From positions 1-64,000 of the forward strand of contig JAGBCY010000010.1 of assembly GCA_017937765.1 (NCBI GenBank): a DNA stretch of 64,000 nucleotides. The letters are read 5' to 3'. Position 1 is the stretch's first letter. Each line of letters starts with the position of its first letter. Both the position numbers and the translations under genes were made by a program. A model generated the notes under the pieces. It ran no database searches, had not been told where the DNA came from, and was given only the letters and a program-made list of their open reading frames with translations. Shown piece after piece: positions 1 to 8,756 of the stretch. Source of the DNA: Alistipes sp. Its GTDB lineage: Bacteria; Bacteroidota; Bacteroidia; Bacteroidales; Rikenellaceae.

Positions 1-172
1 AGGGGCAGGGAGGGGCAGGGAGAGGACAGAGAGGAACAGAGAGGGGCAGAGAGAGAACAGGGAGAAGATGGGGAGGGCAGAGATACTGAGGATAATGCAA
101 TCAACCCTCTCTGAAATCTCTCTGAATCCTCTCTGAAATCTCTCTGAACCCTCCCTGAATCCTCCCTGAAAA
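1..172. repeat. Two facing arrays of a 7-bp core in 10-11 bp units
   Basis: The left part (6-64) carries six copies of CAGRGAG at 6, 16, 27, 37, 47 and 58. The right part (107-172) is six exact-length 11-bp units with core CTCYCTG at 107, 118, 129, 140, 151 and 162, which is the reverse complement of the left core. No gene overlaps it. It lies beyond the tnaA terminator. The left array may continue outside the window. Confidence 0.85.
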
Positions 173-227
173 AACTGCACGACCTAATTTCTTGTCAGAA
201 GGGGCATAATTTGGCGCCGATAAAGAA

Positions 228-274
228 ATTGCCCTGGATGGGACATACTCTGCGTATTTCCCATTCAGGGCAAT
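228..274 (-). terminator. tnaA terminator, two-tier hairpin
   Basis: 16-nt arms (228-243 and 259-274) with one mismatch enclose a short inner stem ATAC/GTAT (245-248, 254-257) and a 5-nt loop. On the minus strand it begins 38 bases after the tnaA stop and is followed by a weak TTTCTTT tract. Confidence 0.8.
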
Positions 275-311
275 GATTGAGGCGTCAAAGGACGCCCCTT
301 ATCACAAGAAA

Positions 312-1685
312 TTACAAGCGCTCGAGCTTCACAGTAAAGTGACGCATCAACTCGGTCTCCCATACGATCTTAACACCGCGGGTGATCTCGTGACGACGGT
401 CATATACATTCTTCAACGCTGCAGCGATTACATCCATATGGTTGTTGGTGTAAGAGCGGCGAGCGATGCACAAGCGGAGAAGGTCAAGACCACCGAAGCG
501 GTTCTCGCGAGTGATAGGATCACGGTCAGCAAGGATGTAGCCGATCTCGCAACCACGAACACCAGCCTCGAGGTAGAGCTCGATAGCGAGGGTCTGTGCG
601 GGGAACTCCTCCTTAGGAATGTTCGAGAGAACCTTGTCAGCATCTACGAACAAAGCGTGACCACCAACGGGACGCTGGTAGGGAATGCCGTACTCGTCGA
701 GCTTAGCTGCGAGGTACTGTACCTGCTTGATACGAGTCTCGATAGTCTCCAACTCGGTGTTCTCGTCGAGACCTACTGCCAAAGCAGCCATATCACGACC
801 GTTCATACCACCGTATGTCAAGAAGCCCTCGAAGGGGATGCAGAAACGCTTAGCACCCTCGTACCAGTCCTCGTGACGTGTAGCGATGAAACCACCCATA
901 TTCACGAGACCGTCCTTCTTTGATGACATTGTCATACCGTCGGCGTAAGAGAACATCTCCTTGCAGATCTCCTTGATAGTCTTATCTGCGTAGCCCTCCT
1001 CGCGGGTCTTGATGAAGTAAGCGTTCTCAACGAAACGAGCCGAGTCGAATACAACGCGCTTGCCATACTTGTCGGCGATAGCACGTACATCGCGGAGGTT
1101 CTTCATTGAAACGGGCTGACCACCAGCGGTGTTGTTGGTAACAGTTACGATGATGAAGGGGATCTTCTCAGCGTGCTCAGCCAAAGCCTTCTCGAGCTTA
1201 GCGCAGTCTACCTCGCCCTTGAAGGGAATCTCGAGCTGAGTATCCTTCGCAGCGTCGATAGTGCAATCCAAAGCGGTAGCCTTGCGGAACTCGATGTGAC
1301 CCTTCGTTGTGTCGAAGTGTGAGTTACCGGGAACGATATCACCAGCCTTTACGAGGTGCGAGAACAACACGTTCTCAGCAGCGCGACCCTGGTGAGTAGG
1401 GATAACGTACTCGAAGCCTGTGATGTTGAGGATAGTCTCCTTGAGCTGGAAGAACGACTTTGAACCAGCGTAAGCCTCGTCACCGGTCATCATAGCTGCC
1501 CACTGACGGTCGCTCATTGCGCCGGTACCTGAGTCGGTCAAGCAGTCGATGTAAACCTGCTCCGACTTCAAGCCGAAGAGGTTGTAGTGTGCCTCCTTGA
1601 GCCACTGCTCACGCTCGGCGCGAGTGCTCTTCTTCAAGGGCTCAACCATCTTAATTCGATACGCTTCTGCAAATGGGATTTCCAT
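312..1685 (-). CDS. tnaA: Tryptophanase (L-tryptophan indole-lyase)
   Basis: PLP-dependent cytoplasmic enzyme that splits L-tryptophan into indole, pyruvate and ammonia. The 457-residue protein has the usual family length and opens with the typical motif IPFAEAYRIKMVEPLK. SSKKDG (254-259) holds the likely PLP Schiff-base lysine, K257, and the NNTAGGQPVS segment (184-193) is characteristic. Tyrosine phenol-lyase is a close paralogue, and I chose tryptophanase from overall resemblance rather than from a decisive residue. It is monocistronic, with its own TACCTTTG promoter about 135 nt upstream and a strong terminator. The leader contains no ATG, so there is no tnaC-like peptide, and regulation must differ from enteric tna operons. 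Indole production fits gut Bacteroidales such as Alistipes. Confidence 0.93.
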   Translation of the reverse strand: MEIPFAEAYRIKMVEPLKKSTRAEREQWLKEAHYNLFGLKSEQVYIDCLTDSGTGAMSDRQWAAMMTGDEAYAGSKSFFQLKETILNITGFEYVIPTHQGRAAENVLFSHLVKAGDIVPGNSHFDTTKGHIEFRKATALDCTIDAAKDTQLEIPFKGEVDCAKLEKALAEHAEKIPFIIVTVTNNTAGGQPVSMKNLRDVRAIADKYGKRVVFDSARFVENAYFIKTREEGYADKTIKEICKEMFSYADGMTMSSKKDGLVNMGGFIATRHEDWYEGAKRFCIPFEGFLTYGGMNGRDMAALAVGLDENTELETIETRIKQVQYLAAKLDEYGIPYQRPVGGHALFVDADKVLSNIPKEEFPAQTLAIELYLEAGVRGCEIGYILADRDPITRENRFGGLDLLRLCIARRSYTNNHMDVIAAALKNVYDRRHEITRGVKIVWETELMRHFTVKLERL

Positions 1686-1827
1686 AGTTGTGTAGTTTTT
1701 TAGGTTATTATTAGTTTAAATTTATACTCTGCTAAATGTTAGAAATATCGTCTTTTCTTCTCCTCTCTTCCACTCGTCTCTCGCTCCTTAATCAGCGAAA
1801 TATAGCCTTTTATGTGATAGAGCGGTA

Positions 1828-1835
1828 CAAAGGTA
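1828..1835 (-). promoter_or_regulatory. tnaA promoter -7 element (TACCTTTG)
   Basis: Exact match to the Bacteroidota TAnnTTTG element on the minus strand, with a TTG at 1856-1858 about 20 bp upstream. It predicts a start near 1824 and a leader of roughly 135-140 nt. Confidence 0.7.
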
Positions 1836-1919
1836 TACAAAAATATGGTTATTTGCAACTAAAAGTTTAAAATAATTTTTATCGGTTCATAAACCCTCGT
1901 TGCAAGAAAAACCATATAT

Positions 1920-2921
1920 TTATTTATTAGCGACAAGAAGCTCAAGAATCTGGATGGCGTTCAGCGCAGCACCCTTACGTATCTGGTCGGCTACGCACCA
2001 GAATGTTAGACCGCGCTCCGAGCCCAAATCCTTGCGTATGCGACCCACGTAAACGGGGTTGGTGTGCTGGGCAAAGAGGGGCATAGGATAGCTCTTCTTG
2101 GCCGGCTCGTCCATAAGCACGATACCCTTGGCCTCGGCAAAGGCCTCGCGTACCTGCTCGACGCTGAGTTCCTCCTCGGTCTCCACCCAGATGGCCTCCG
2201 AGTGTGCACGCATTACGGGCACGCGGACGCAGGTTGCCGATGTGCGGATGTCGGAGTGCATAATCTTGCGTGTCTCGTGGAACATCTTCATCTCCTCCTT
2301 GGTGTAGTCGTTGTCCTGAAATACGTCGATGTGGGGTATGAGGTTGTAGGCCAGCTGATAAGCGAACTTCTCGACCTTAGGCTCGCGACCCTCGACAATG
2401 GCCTTGTGCTGCTCCTCGAACTCCTGCATAGCCGATGCTCCGGCACCGCTTGCCGACTGATATGTTGCCACGTGCACGCGCTCGATATGCGAGAGACGCT
2501 CGATGACACCGAGGGCTACAACCATCTGAATAGTAGTGCAGTTGGGGTTGGCGATGATATGGCGTGGGGCGTTGAAGGCATCCTCGCCATTGACCTCGGG
2601 CACGACCAGAGGCACGTCGTCATCCATACGGAACGCGCTCGAGTTGTCGATCATAAATGCTCCGTGCTTGGTTATTGTCTCGGCAAACTCCTTCGATGTT
2701 GAGGCACCTGCCGAGGTGAGGGCCACGTCTATATCCTTGAAATCATCGTTATGCTGAAGCTCGCGAACGACCACCTCCTCGCCGCGAAAGCGGTATGTGG
2801 TACCTGCGCTACGCTTCGAACCGAAGAGTCGAAGCTCCTCGATAGGCATAGGGTGGTTCTCCAAAATAGCTAAAAACTCCTGGCCTACGGCGCCACTTGC
2901 GCCAACGATTGCAATTTTCAT
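1920..2921 (-). CDS. asd: Aspartate-semialdehyde dehydrogenase
   Basis: Catalyses NADPH-dependent reduction of aspartyl phosphate to aspartate semialdehyde, the branch to lysine/diaminopimelate, threonine and methionine. It has 333 residues, normal for the family. The N-terminal nucleotide-binding loop is GASGAVG (7-13), the catalytic cysteine is C128 in NPNCTT, and the characteristic [10 protein letters not shown] stretch lies in the C-terminal half. It sits 173 bases downstream of the penicillin-binding protein on the same strand. Diaminopimelate links the two functionally, but no promoter or terminator in the gap settles whether they share a transcript. Confidence 0.95.
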   Translation of the reverse strand: MKIAIVGASGAVGQEFLAILENHPMPIEELRLFGSKRSAGTTYRFRGEEVVVRELQHNDDFKDIDVALTSAGASTSKEFAETITKHGAFMIDNSSAFRMDDDVPLVVPEVNGEDAFNAPRHIIANPNCTTIQMVVALGVIERLSHIERVHVATYQSASGAGASAMQEFEEQHKAIVEGREPKVEKFAYQLAYNLIPHIDVFQDNDYTKEEMKMFHETRKIMHSDIRTSATCVRVPVMRAHSEAIWVETEEELSVEQVREAFAEAKGIVLMDEPAKKSYPMPLFAQHTNPVYVGRIRKDLGSERGLTFWCVADQIRKGAALNAIQILELLVANK

Positions 2922-3094
2922 AATCCTATCTTTTTTGGTTTTGTACTCTGTTGTTAAAATTTATCCTTTCTGCGGATGGGGTTGTCGTATGTAAGTAGCC
3001 TCCGCACGATCCTTTCGTACGCGCGCATATGCTCTCACACGGTTCTGTTTGCACGCGTGCATACGCCCTCGCCCCCGCGCTTGGTAGAAAAGGT

Positions 3095-5536
3095 TTAGAA
3101 GAAGTCATCCTCGCCGCCGAAGAAGATATCCTCCGCGGGGTCTTCTTCCGTACTCTCCATATCTATGTCGCAGCTATAATCGGGCTCCTCGTCGGCGCGC
3201 TCGAAGCGGTCCGTGCGGTCGACACCGAGGGTGCCATCGTCAAAGACCTTGGTGAGGAACTTACCCGCAATGGGCAGGGCTATACGCGAGCCATCGGCGT
3301 TACGCGTGAAGTGGATGCCGTTCTCCTCGCCACCGACCCACGTACTCATAACGAGGTTGGGCACGGCGCACATAAACCAAGCGTCGACGTTATCGTTGGT
3401 CGTACCCGTCTTGGCGGCCATCTCCACGTCGTTGAACTTAAACTCGTAGAGCATACGTCGGGCGGTACCCATCGACACCACGCGCTGCATCATCGTTATC
3501 ATCGTGTAGGCCACGCGCTTCGACAGCACGTCGTTGGTCTTGGGTGTGAACGTCGCCAAAACGTTACCCTGACTATCCTCGATGCGGGTGACGAAGATGG
3601 GGTCGATGCGCACACCCTCGTTTGCGAAGGTACAGTAGGCCGATGCCATCTCGTAGGGGTTGCTGTCGTACGAGCCGATGCAGAGCGCAGCCACGGGGTC
3701 GATATAGCTGTTGATACCCATATCGTGGATAAACTCGGCCACAGCCTCGGGACGCTTCGCCTGCTTCATAATCCAGGCCGAGTAGTTGTTGCGGCTGTTG
3801 GCCAAGCCCCAGTAGAGTGGGTGCACGCCTGTATACTCCACGTCGCCTGCCTCCTTGGGTGACCAGATGCCCGAAGGTGTCTCGATAGATACCGGCACGT
3901 TAGGCACAGGCGTACAGGGTGTGAGGCCGAGGTGGTCGATGGCAAAGGTGTAGATGAAGGGCTTTGCCGTAGAGCCCACCTGACGCTTACCCTGCGTTGC
4001 AGCGTCGTACTTGAAGAAGCGGTAATCAGGGCCTCCGACATAGGCACGCACGTAGCCCGTGTTGGGGTCGATGGCAACGAACGCGCCGCGCATCGTCTTT
4101 TTGTAGTGGATGAGCGAGTCGCGCGGTGTGAGCACCGTGTCGCGCATACCATTGAAAGTAAATATCGACATCGCCGTAGGGGTGTTGAACGTGGCGACGA
4201 TCTGCTCCTCGGTTAAGCCCTCCTTTGCGAGGTCGCGCCAGCGGTCGGTCTGGCGCATAGCGGCTGCAATCTTCTTATCCGACTCGGCCTTCGTTAGATC
4301 GGGGAAGAGCGAGCCTCCGCGGGCACGTATCTGCTCCTCCATACGTGGCTGCACGATCTCGGCCATATGCTCGGCAAAGGCCTCCTCGGCATACTGTTGC
4401 ATACGGTAATCAACCGTGGTATAGATCTTTAGGCCGTCGCGGTAGATGTCGTAAGGCTCGCCGTTGGCCTTGCGATTCTTCAGACACCAGCCGTATATCG
4501 GGTTGCTGTTGTACTGCTCGAGAGCCATCTGATAGTCCCACTCGGTGTAGTAGTTCTTACGCTCGGGCTCGCGTGCCATCATCGTGCGGCGCACCATCTC
4601 GCGGAAGTAGGTCGCCGTACCCTCGTTGTGGGCATCGGCAGCGCGACGATAGCGCGTAAGGTCGATGGGTAATGTCTTTAGCGAGTCGGCCATCTCGTGG
4701 CTGATGGCACCAGCCACGGCCATACGGTCGAGCACAGTGTTACGACGCTCGCGCGCCCTCTCATTCGCTACGCCACGCTTCAGCGGCGCGTAGGTTCCGG
4801 GGGCCTTCACCTGACCGGCAATCACCGCCGCCTCCTCGATCTTCAGGTCGCAGGGCTCCTTGCCAAAGAAGTTGTTGGCCGCCGACTTAATGCCGAAATT
4901 CGAGTTCGAGAACTCCACGGTGTTGAGATACATAGCCACAATCTCCTCCTTCGTGTAGTTGTACTCGAGCTGTGTGGCGATGACATACTCCTGAGCCTTC
5001 GCCGCAAGCGTACCGGCCTTACCCTCCATACCATCCTTGTTAAGACGCGTCTTGTAGAGGTTCTTGGCGAGCTGCTGTGTGATAGTACTACCGCCACCCT
5101 GGCCGCTCTGACGCAGGATTACGGTCTTGATGCCGGCACGTGCCGTGGCCTGAAAGTCGATACCCGAGTGGTCGAAGAATCGAAGATCCTCGGTGGCAAG
5201 CAGTGCTGCCACGATTGCCGGGAGCTTATGTCCGTCGATCTCGAGCCACTGTGTGCTGTCGGCGGGGAAGAGCTCCTCGTACGACAGATAGGTGCGGTTC
5301 TCGATGAAGTAGGTGCCGATAACCTCACCATCGGCCGAGAATATCTGCGTCGCGAGGTTGGTCTTTGGGTTCTCCAACTCATCGAACGTGGGCATCGGGC
5401 CGAGCTTCTCGTTCTTAGCCATAATGAAGAGGCTCGCCACGGCAGCCACGCCGATGAGCGTGAATGTCCACATAGCGATGATAAACCACGACTTCCACGT
5501 GAGTCGTCTCTTTGCGCTCTGTTTCTTCTTTGCCAT
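3095..5536 (-). CDS. Class A penicillin-binding protein (PBP1A type)
   Basis: Bifunctional peptidoglycan glycosyltransferase and DD-transpeptidase anchored in the inner membrane. The 813-residue chain has a basic cytoplasmic start, one membrane segment (about 17-39), and a GT51 domain with EDLRFFDH (catalytic Glu116) and GGSTITQQLAKNLY (148-161). The transpeptidase carries all three motifs: STAK (Ser522, Lys525), SRN (581-583) and KTGT (709-712). The C-terminal tail after about residue 775 is strongly acidic and ends EDDFF, an unusual extension without an obvious fold. It follows the large outer-membrane protein gene by 82 bases on the same strand and is probably read from the same direction. 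Confidence 0.93.
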   Translation of the reverse strand: MAKKKQSAKRRLTWKSWFIIAMWTFTLIGVAAVASLFIMAKNEKLGPMPTFDELENPKTNLATQIFSADGEVIGTYFIENRTYLSYEELFPADSTQWLEIDGHKLPAIVAALLATEDLRFFDHSGIDFQATARAGIKTVILRQSGQGGGSTITQQLAKNLYKTRLNKDGMEGKAGTLAAKAQEYVIATQLEYNYTKEEIVAMYLNTVEFSNSNFGIKSAANNFFGKEPCDLKIEEAAVIAGQVKAPGTYAPLKRGVANERARERRNTVLDRMAVAGAISHEMADSLKTLPIDLTRYRRAADAHNEGTATYFREMVRRTMMAREPERKNYYTEWDYQMALEQYNSNPIYGWCLKNRKANGEPYDIYRDGLKIYTTVDYRMQQYAEEAFAEHMAEIVQPRMEEQIRARGGSLFPDLTKAESDKKIAAAMRQTDRWRDLAKEGLTEEQIVATFNTPTAMSIFTFNGMRDTVLTPRDSLIHYKKTMRGAFVAIDPNTGYVRAYVGGPDYRFFKYDAATQGKRQVGSTAKPFIYTFAIDHLGLTPCTPVPNVPVSIETPSGIWSPKEAGDVEYTGVHPLYWGLANSRNNYSAWIMKQAKRPEAVAEFIHDMGINSYIDPVAALCIGSYDSNPYEMASAYCTFANEGVRIDPIFVTRIEDSQGNVLATFTPKTNDVLSKRVAYTMITMMQRVVSMGTARRMLYEFKFNDVEMAAKTGTTNDNVDAWFMCAVPNLVMSTWVGGEENGIHFTRNADGSRIALPIAGKFLTKVFDDGTLGVDRTDRFERADEEPDYSCDIDMESTEEDPAEDIFFGGEDDFF

Positions 5537-5618
5537 ATAGTTTTAAGTTTTATCTGCGGTTTTAGATATTTGTCTCTCTCTCTTTGTTATCCTCTCTGTT
5601 GTCTCCTTGTGCTCGGGG

Positions 5619-8600
5619 TTAGAAGGGTAGTCCTAAGCCGAACGAGAAGTGGAACTTGCCATCCTTATACGGATGCAGCTCTATCTTTCGATATAACGAT
5701 AAGGTTGCCGATATTGTTGCGGAGCTGGGCAGCGTGAAGAGGTTGAAATCTATGCCGAGGTCCACGCCGTAGGCCGCGATATGGCGGCGGTTCTCGATGA
5801 TCGAGCCAAAGTCGTCGAAGCCCGTAGCTCGGCGGAACGAGGCGTAGTCGAAGCCGGCGTTGACCCTCAGTCGCTTGAAGAAGATTACGCCCTCCCAGCC
5901 ACCATCGGGGTACCACACCGGCAACTGATAGTTTACCGAGGTGGCGATGTAGTGGTTGTTGGCGATGTCGTACGACGAGTAGCCACGAGGCACAAGGCGC
6001 GTAGACTTGAATGCCAGACCGGAGAGCACCATATCCGACTGGAAGCCACCGAGCGATGTCTGGTACGATGCCGCGAGCGAGAGCGAGTGGTGCTTGGCAA
6101 AGCCCGGAGTGTAGAGCTTGGCATAGCCTACAATGAGGTGGCCGAAGTCGTCGGTCGTGGGGTTCTGGGCGTAGTTTGCCGAGAGGACTATACCCCACGG
6201 CGGTAGGAAGTCGCGGTGTGCCCGACGCACGAAATCCTGAAACGTGACGCCGATATTTAGCAGGTGGACACCCTCGGAGTAGCCTATCGTTGCGATGTTT
6301 GTCACCTTACCGCCATCGAATGTGAGCCTATCGACGTTGGCAACCATACCGTTCGAGAAGTTCCACGAGGTGGCAACCGTGAGCTGGCGTGTGTGATAGC
6401 CGCGCTGCAAGAGCAGTGGTAGCGAGGCTCCTGCCGTTATGGAGTAGTAGCGTCCACGCTCCGGCTCGTCGGGGTACTCGAGAGCTCCGAGCTCGGGGTT
6501 GTAGATGGCAACCTTATAGACCTGCTGCGTACCGCCATAGGTGCCACTCGCCCAGAAGTTTACGCCAAGACCGTAGTAGCGCAACGTGCCCTTGAATACC
6601 GAGCCCTCGCTCTGGTTCCAGCCCCACGTGAGGAAGCCCTCGGTCGTCGAGAGTATGTTCTGCGACATAATCGTTGCTCCGAGGTTGAAGGCTATCGACG
6701 ACTCCTCGGTGATGGCATAGGGGTCGTACGAGGCGGGGGCCCAGCTGTGGATATTGAAGGCGTGGAGCGCGCGGCTGAAACGCCTATCGGGCGTGGCCTC
6801 TTCGACAGCCTCGGCAGCGGCATCCGTGAAGCGCACCGTGTCGAGGTTAACAACACCCCACGGCTTGCTATCGGGTAGCATAATCTTTGGCGGATGTGGG
6901 GTGTAGGCAACCTTTATGCTGTCGCTAAAGTCTTGAACTACGGGCATATATCCGCGGCGGTCGTAGCTCGTGGCGATGACGCGACCACTATCCACGGGCA
7001 TCGGCTGGAACGAGCCGAAGCGCGAGGTTGAGAGTCGATACTCCTCGCCGCAGGCAAGGTCGTAGCAGTGTATCTCGTCGCGGCCCGAGGCGATAGATCC
7101 GAAGTATAGGCGGCCACGCTCAGCACGCAGATCGCGGAGTGTGGTGTACGCCGAGCGTGTCACGCGCTGGAGACTGTCGCCCGCAACACGCGCGATGTGC
7201 ATACCGTCATCGTCGGTGATGATGGTGTAGAGCGATGCTGTGAGCTCGTCCCACGCAAGTCCGTGAACCTCGCTGCCATAGGCGACAGCCACGCGCTCTG
7301 CGGCATTGGCAACACCCTGCGAGACGATGGTATAGCGACCATCGGCCGTGTATTCCACCCACGCTACGTTCACCGAGTCGGTGGGCGTGGGGTAGAGTGC
7401 GTTACGCACCTTGCGTACACGGCGCGGGCGACCCTCGTCGAGGTCCATATAACAGAGCTGCGATGCCACCTTCTCGGCATAGAGCGTGCTCTGGCGGTAC
7501 TCTGTCCACCAGATACGTCCCGAGGGGCTGAGTGCCGGGCGTGAAGATACGAGGCCGGTGTGGGCTATGCGTTGCTCGCGGCCCGTAAGCGTGTCGATAA
7601 GCACGAAAGCCGTCGGGCGGTCGAGGTCCTCCTTGAGCATAACAACGGAGCCCGAAGGGGTAATCTGCGGATGGGCATAGGTCGTATGCGACTTAGGCTC
7701 TGCCACGGGGAGCGGGCGTGTTGTCTCTTCGACCTTTGCCAGTGGTGCCCAGTGGCTATGGAGCGTGTGGAACGTGTCGTAGAAGAGCTTGGGCTGCGAG
7801 CTGCCGTATAGTCGCTTGAGCACCCAGCTCGTCGATACCAGCATATAGGGACGGCGCGAGGTGAGCTCCGCAACATCGTCGCCCATAATGCGGCCGAAGC
7901 GGTTGTAGCCGTGGCGCGACATCAGGTAGCCGAGCTCGTAGTGGTTGGGGATATAGTCCTTGTACGAGCCTGAGAACCACTTGTCGATGTTGCGAAACTC
8001 GGTGGCCACGTTACCATAGGCGCGATAGCCTATCGAGAACGAGGGCTGAAGGCCGCGACCAAATGTCGACATCTCGGTCTCGGTCATCACGGCATCGCCC
8101 TCCATCATCCACAACGGCATTGTTAGCAGGCCGATTGTCGAGCTCTGCTGTCCGAGGACATAGCTCAGGGCCTTGACAACGCCGCGGTTGAGGTTGTTAT
8201 ACTGCACAGCGTGACGATACTCGTGGGCTATGAGCTGCTTGGTCCAGGGCATCGAGTAGCTGTCGACGTCGGGCGTCGAGATGAATTCCACGCGTCGCGG
8301 CATCCACATAACCAGACCGTTAGACATAAAATTCGAAGGGTGCACAACAAAGGGTATGGACATCTGCGGATGGCGATAGCCGTAGTCGATGTCCTCCTTT
8401 ACGGCGTCGAGGTAGTACATCATACGTGAGGCGATATTCTGTGCCGTGTCGGGGTATACCACGCGATACTCCTTCGTCTTCATCTGTCGCCAGCGAAACG
8501 AGAGTGGGTCGGCACCCCAGCTGTAATACTGCGCGGCGACACGCTCGGTGGTGAGTAAACCACAGAGAATCAGACCTATGAGTATCACTAATCGCTTCAT
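5619..8600 (-). CDS. Outer-membrane protein with protease-like, propeller-like and barrel-like regions
   Basis: About 993 residues, of no named function. Numbered from the chosen start, there is a signal peptide (to about 24), then a peptidase-MA-like zinc motif HEYRH (126-130) followed by WMMEGDAV (E167), the gluzincin layout of two His plus a downstream Glu. The middle contains repeated short strands resembling TolB/WD40-type propeller blades. The last 300 residues are rich in alternating aromatic strands and end in FGLGLPF, as in outer-membrane barrels. I prefer the start at 8600 (MKRLVIL) over the upstream ATG at 8618 because the TACATTTG element at 8627-8634 predicts transcription starting near 8622. 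A related group exists in Bacteroidota, but I know no function. Whether the metallopeptidase site is active is unknown. Confidence 0.72.
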   Translation of the reverse strand: MKRLVILIGLILCGLLTTERVAAQYYSWGADPLSFRWRQMKTKEYRVVYPDTAQNIASRMMYYLDAVKEDIDYGYRHPQMSIPFVVHPSNFMSNGLVMWMPRRVEFISTPDVDSYSMPWTKQLIAHEYRHAVQYNNLNRGVVKALSYVLGQQSSTIGLLTMPLWMMEGDAVMTETEMSTFGRGLQPSFSIGYRAYGNVATEFRNIDKWFSGSYKDYIPNHYELGYLMSRHGYNRFGRIMGDDVAELTSRRPYMLVSTSWVLKRLYGSSQPKLFYDTFHTLHSHWAPLAKVEETTRPLPVAEPKSHTTYAHPQITPSGSVVMLKEDLDRPTAFVLIDTLTGREQRIAHTGLVSSRPALSPSGRIWWTEYRQSTLYAEKVASQLCYMDLDEGRPRRVRKVRNALYPTPTDSVNVAWVEYTADGRYTIVSQGVANAAERVAVAYGSEVHGLAWDELTASLYTIITDDDGMHIARVAGDSLQRVTRSAYTTLRDLRAERGRLYFGSIASGRDEIHCYDLACGEEYRLSTSRFGSFQPMPVDSGRVIATSYDRRGYMPVVQDFSDSIKVAYTPHPPKIMLPDSKPWGVVNLDTVRFTDAAAEAVEEATPDRRFSRALHAFNIHSWAPASYDPYAITEESSIAFNLGATIMSQNILSTTEGFLTWGWNQSEGSVFKGTLRYYGLGVNFWASGTYGGTQQVYKVAIYNPELGALEYPDEPERGRYYSITAGASLPLLLQRGYHTRQLTVATSWNFSNGMVANVDRLTFDGGKVTNIATIGYSEGVHLLNIGVTFQDFVRRAHRDFLPPWGIVLSANYAQNPTTDDFGHLIVGYAKLYTPGFAKHHSLSLAASYQTSLGGFQSDMVLSGLAFKSTRLVPRGYSSYDIANNHYIATSVNYQLPVWYPDGGWEGVIFFKRLRVNAGFDYASFRRATGFDDFGSIIENRRHIAAYGVDLGIDFNLFTLPSSATISATLSLYRKIELHPYKDGKFHFSFGLGLPF

Positions 8601-8626
8601 TCGCACTTGTATGTACATATAACATG

Positions 8627-8634
8627 CAAATGTA
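8627..8634 (-). promoter_or_regulatory. Promoter -7 element (TACATTTG) of the 5619-8600 gene
   Basis: TAnnTTTG match on the minus strand, 26 bases before the chosen start codon. A matching -33 TTTG is not evident. Confidence 0.5.
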
Positions 8635-8676
8635 CGAAAAATTTGGGAAATATAGAAATGGGCGCGAAAAAATGAA

Positions 8677-8701
8677 GGTGCTATAAGTTTCTTATAGCAC
8701 C
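8677..8701 (-). terminator. Terminator after the ABC exporter pair
   Basis: Perfect 11-bp stem (GGTGCTATAAG and its complement) with a 3-nt loop, followed on the minus strand by TTCATTTTTT. It lies 56 bases past the permease stop. A second small inverted repeat (TTTAGCCTA, 8724-8745) sits between. Confidence 0.75.
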
Positions 8702-8756
8702 CGAAATAAGTGTATGTTCCGTTTTTAGCCTACCATTAGGCTAAATTGCGAACACG

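Noticed and set aside
1686-1827. Possible tnaC-like leader peptide upstream of tnaA
   Set aside because: The roughly 140-nt leader has no ATG on the minus strand.
8724-8745. Inverted repeat TTTAGCCTA as terminator of the ABC operon
   Set aside because: No T tract in the right orientation; the hairpin at 8677-8701 is the better terminator.
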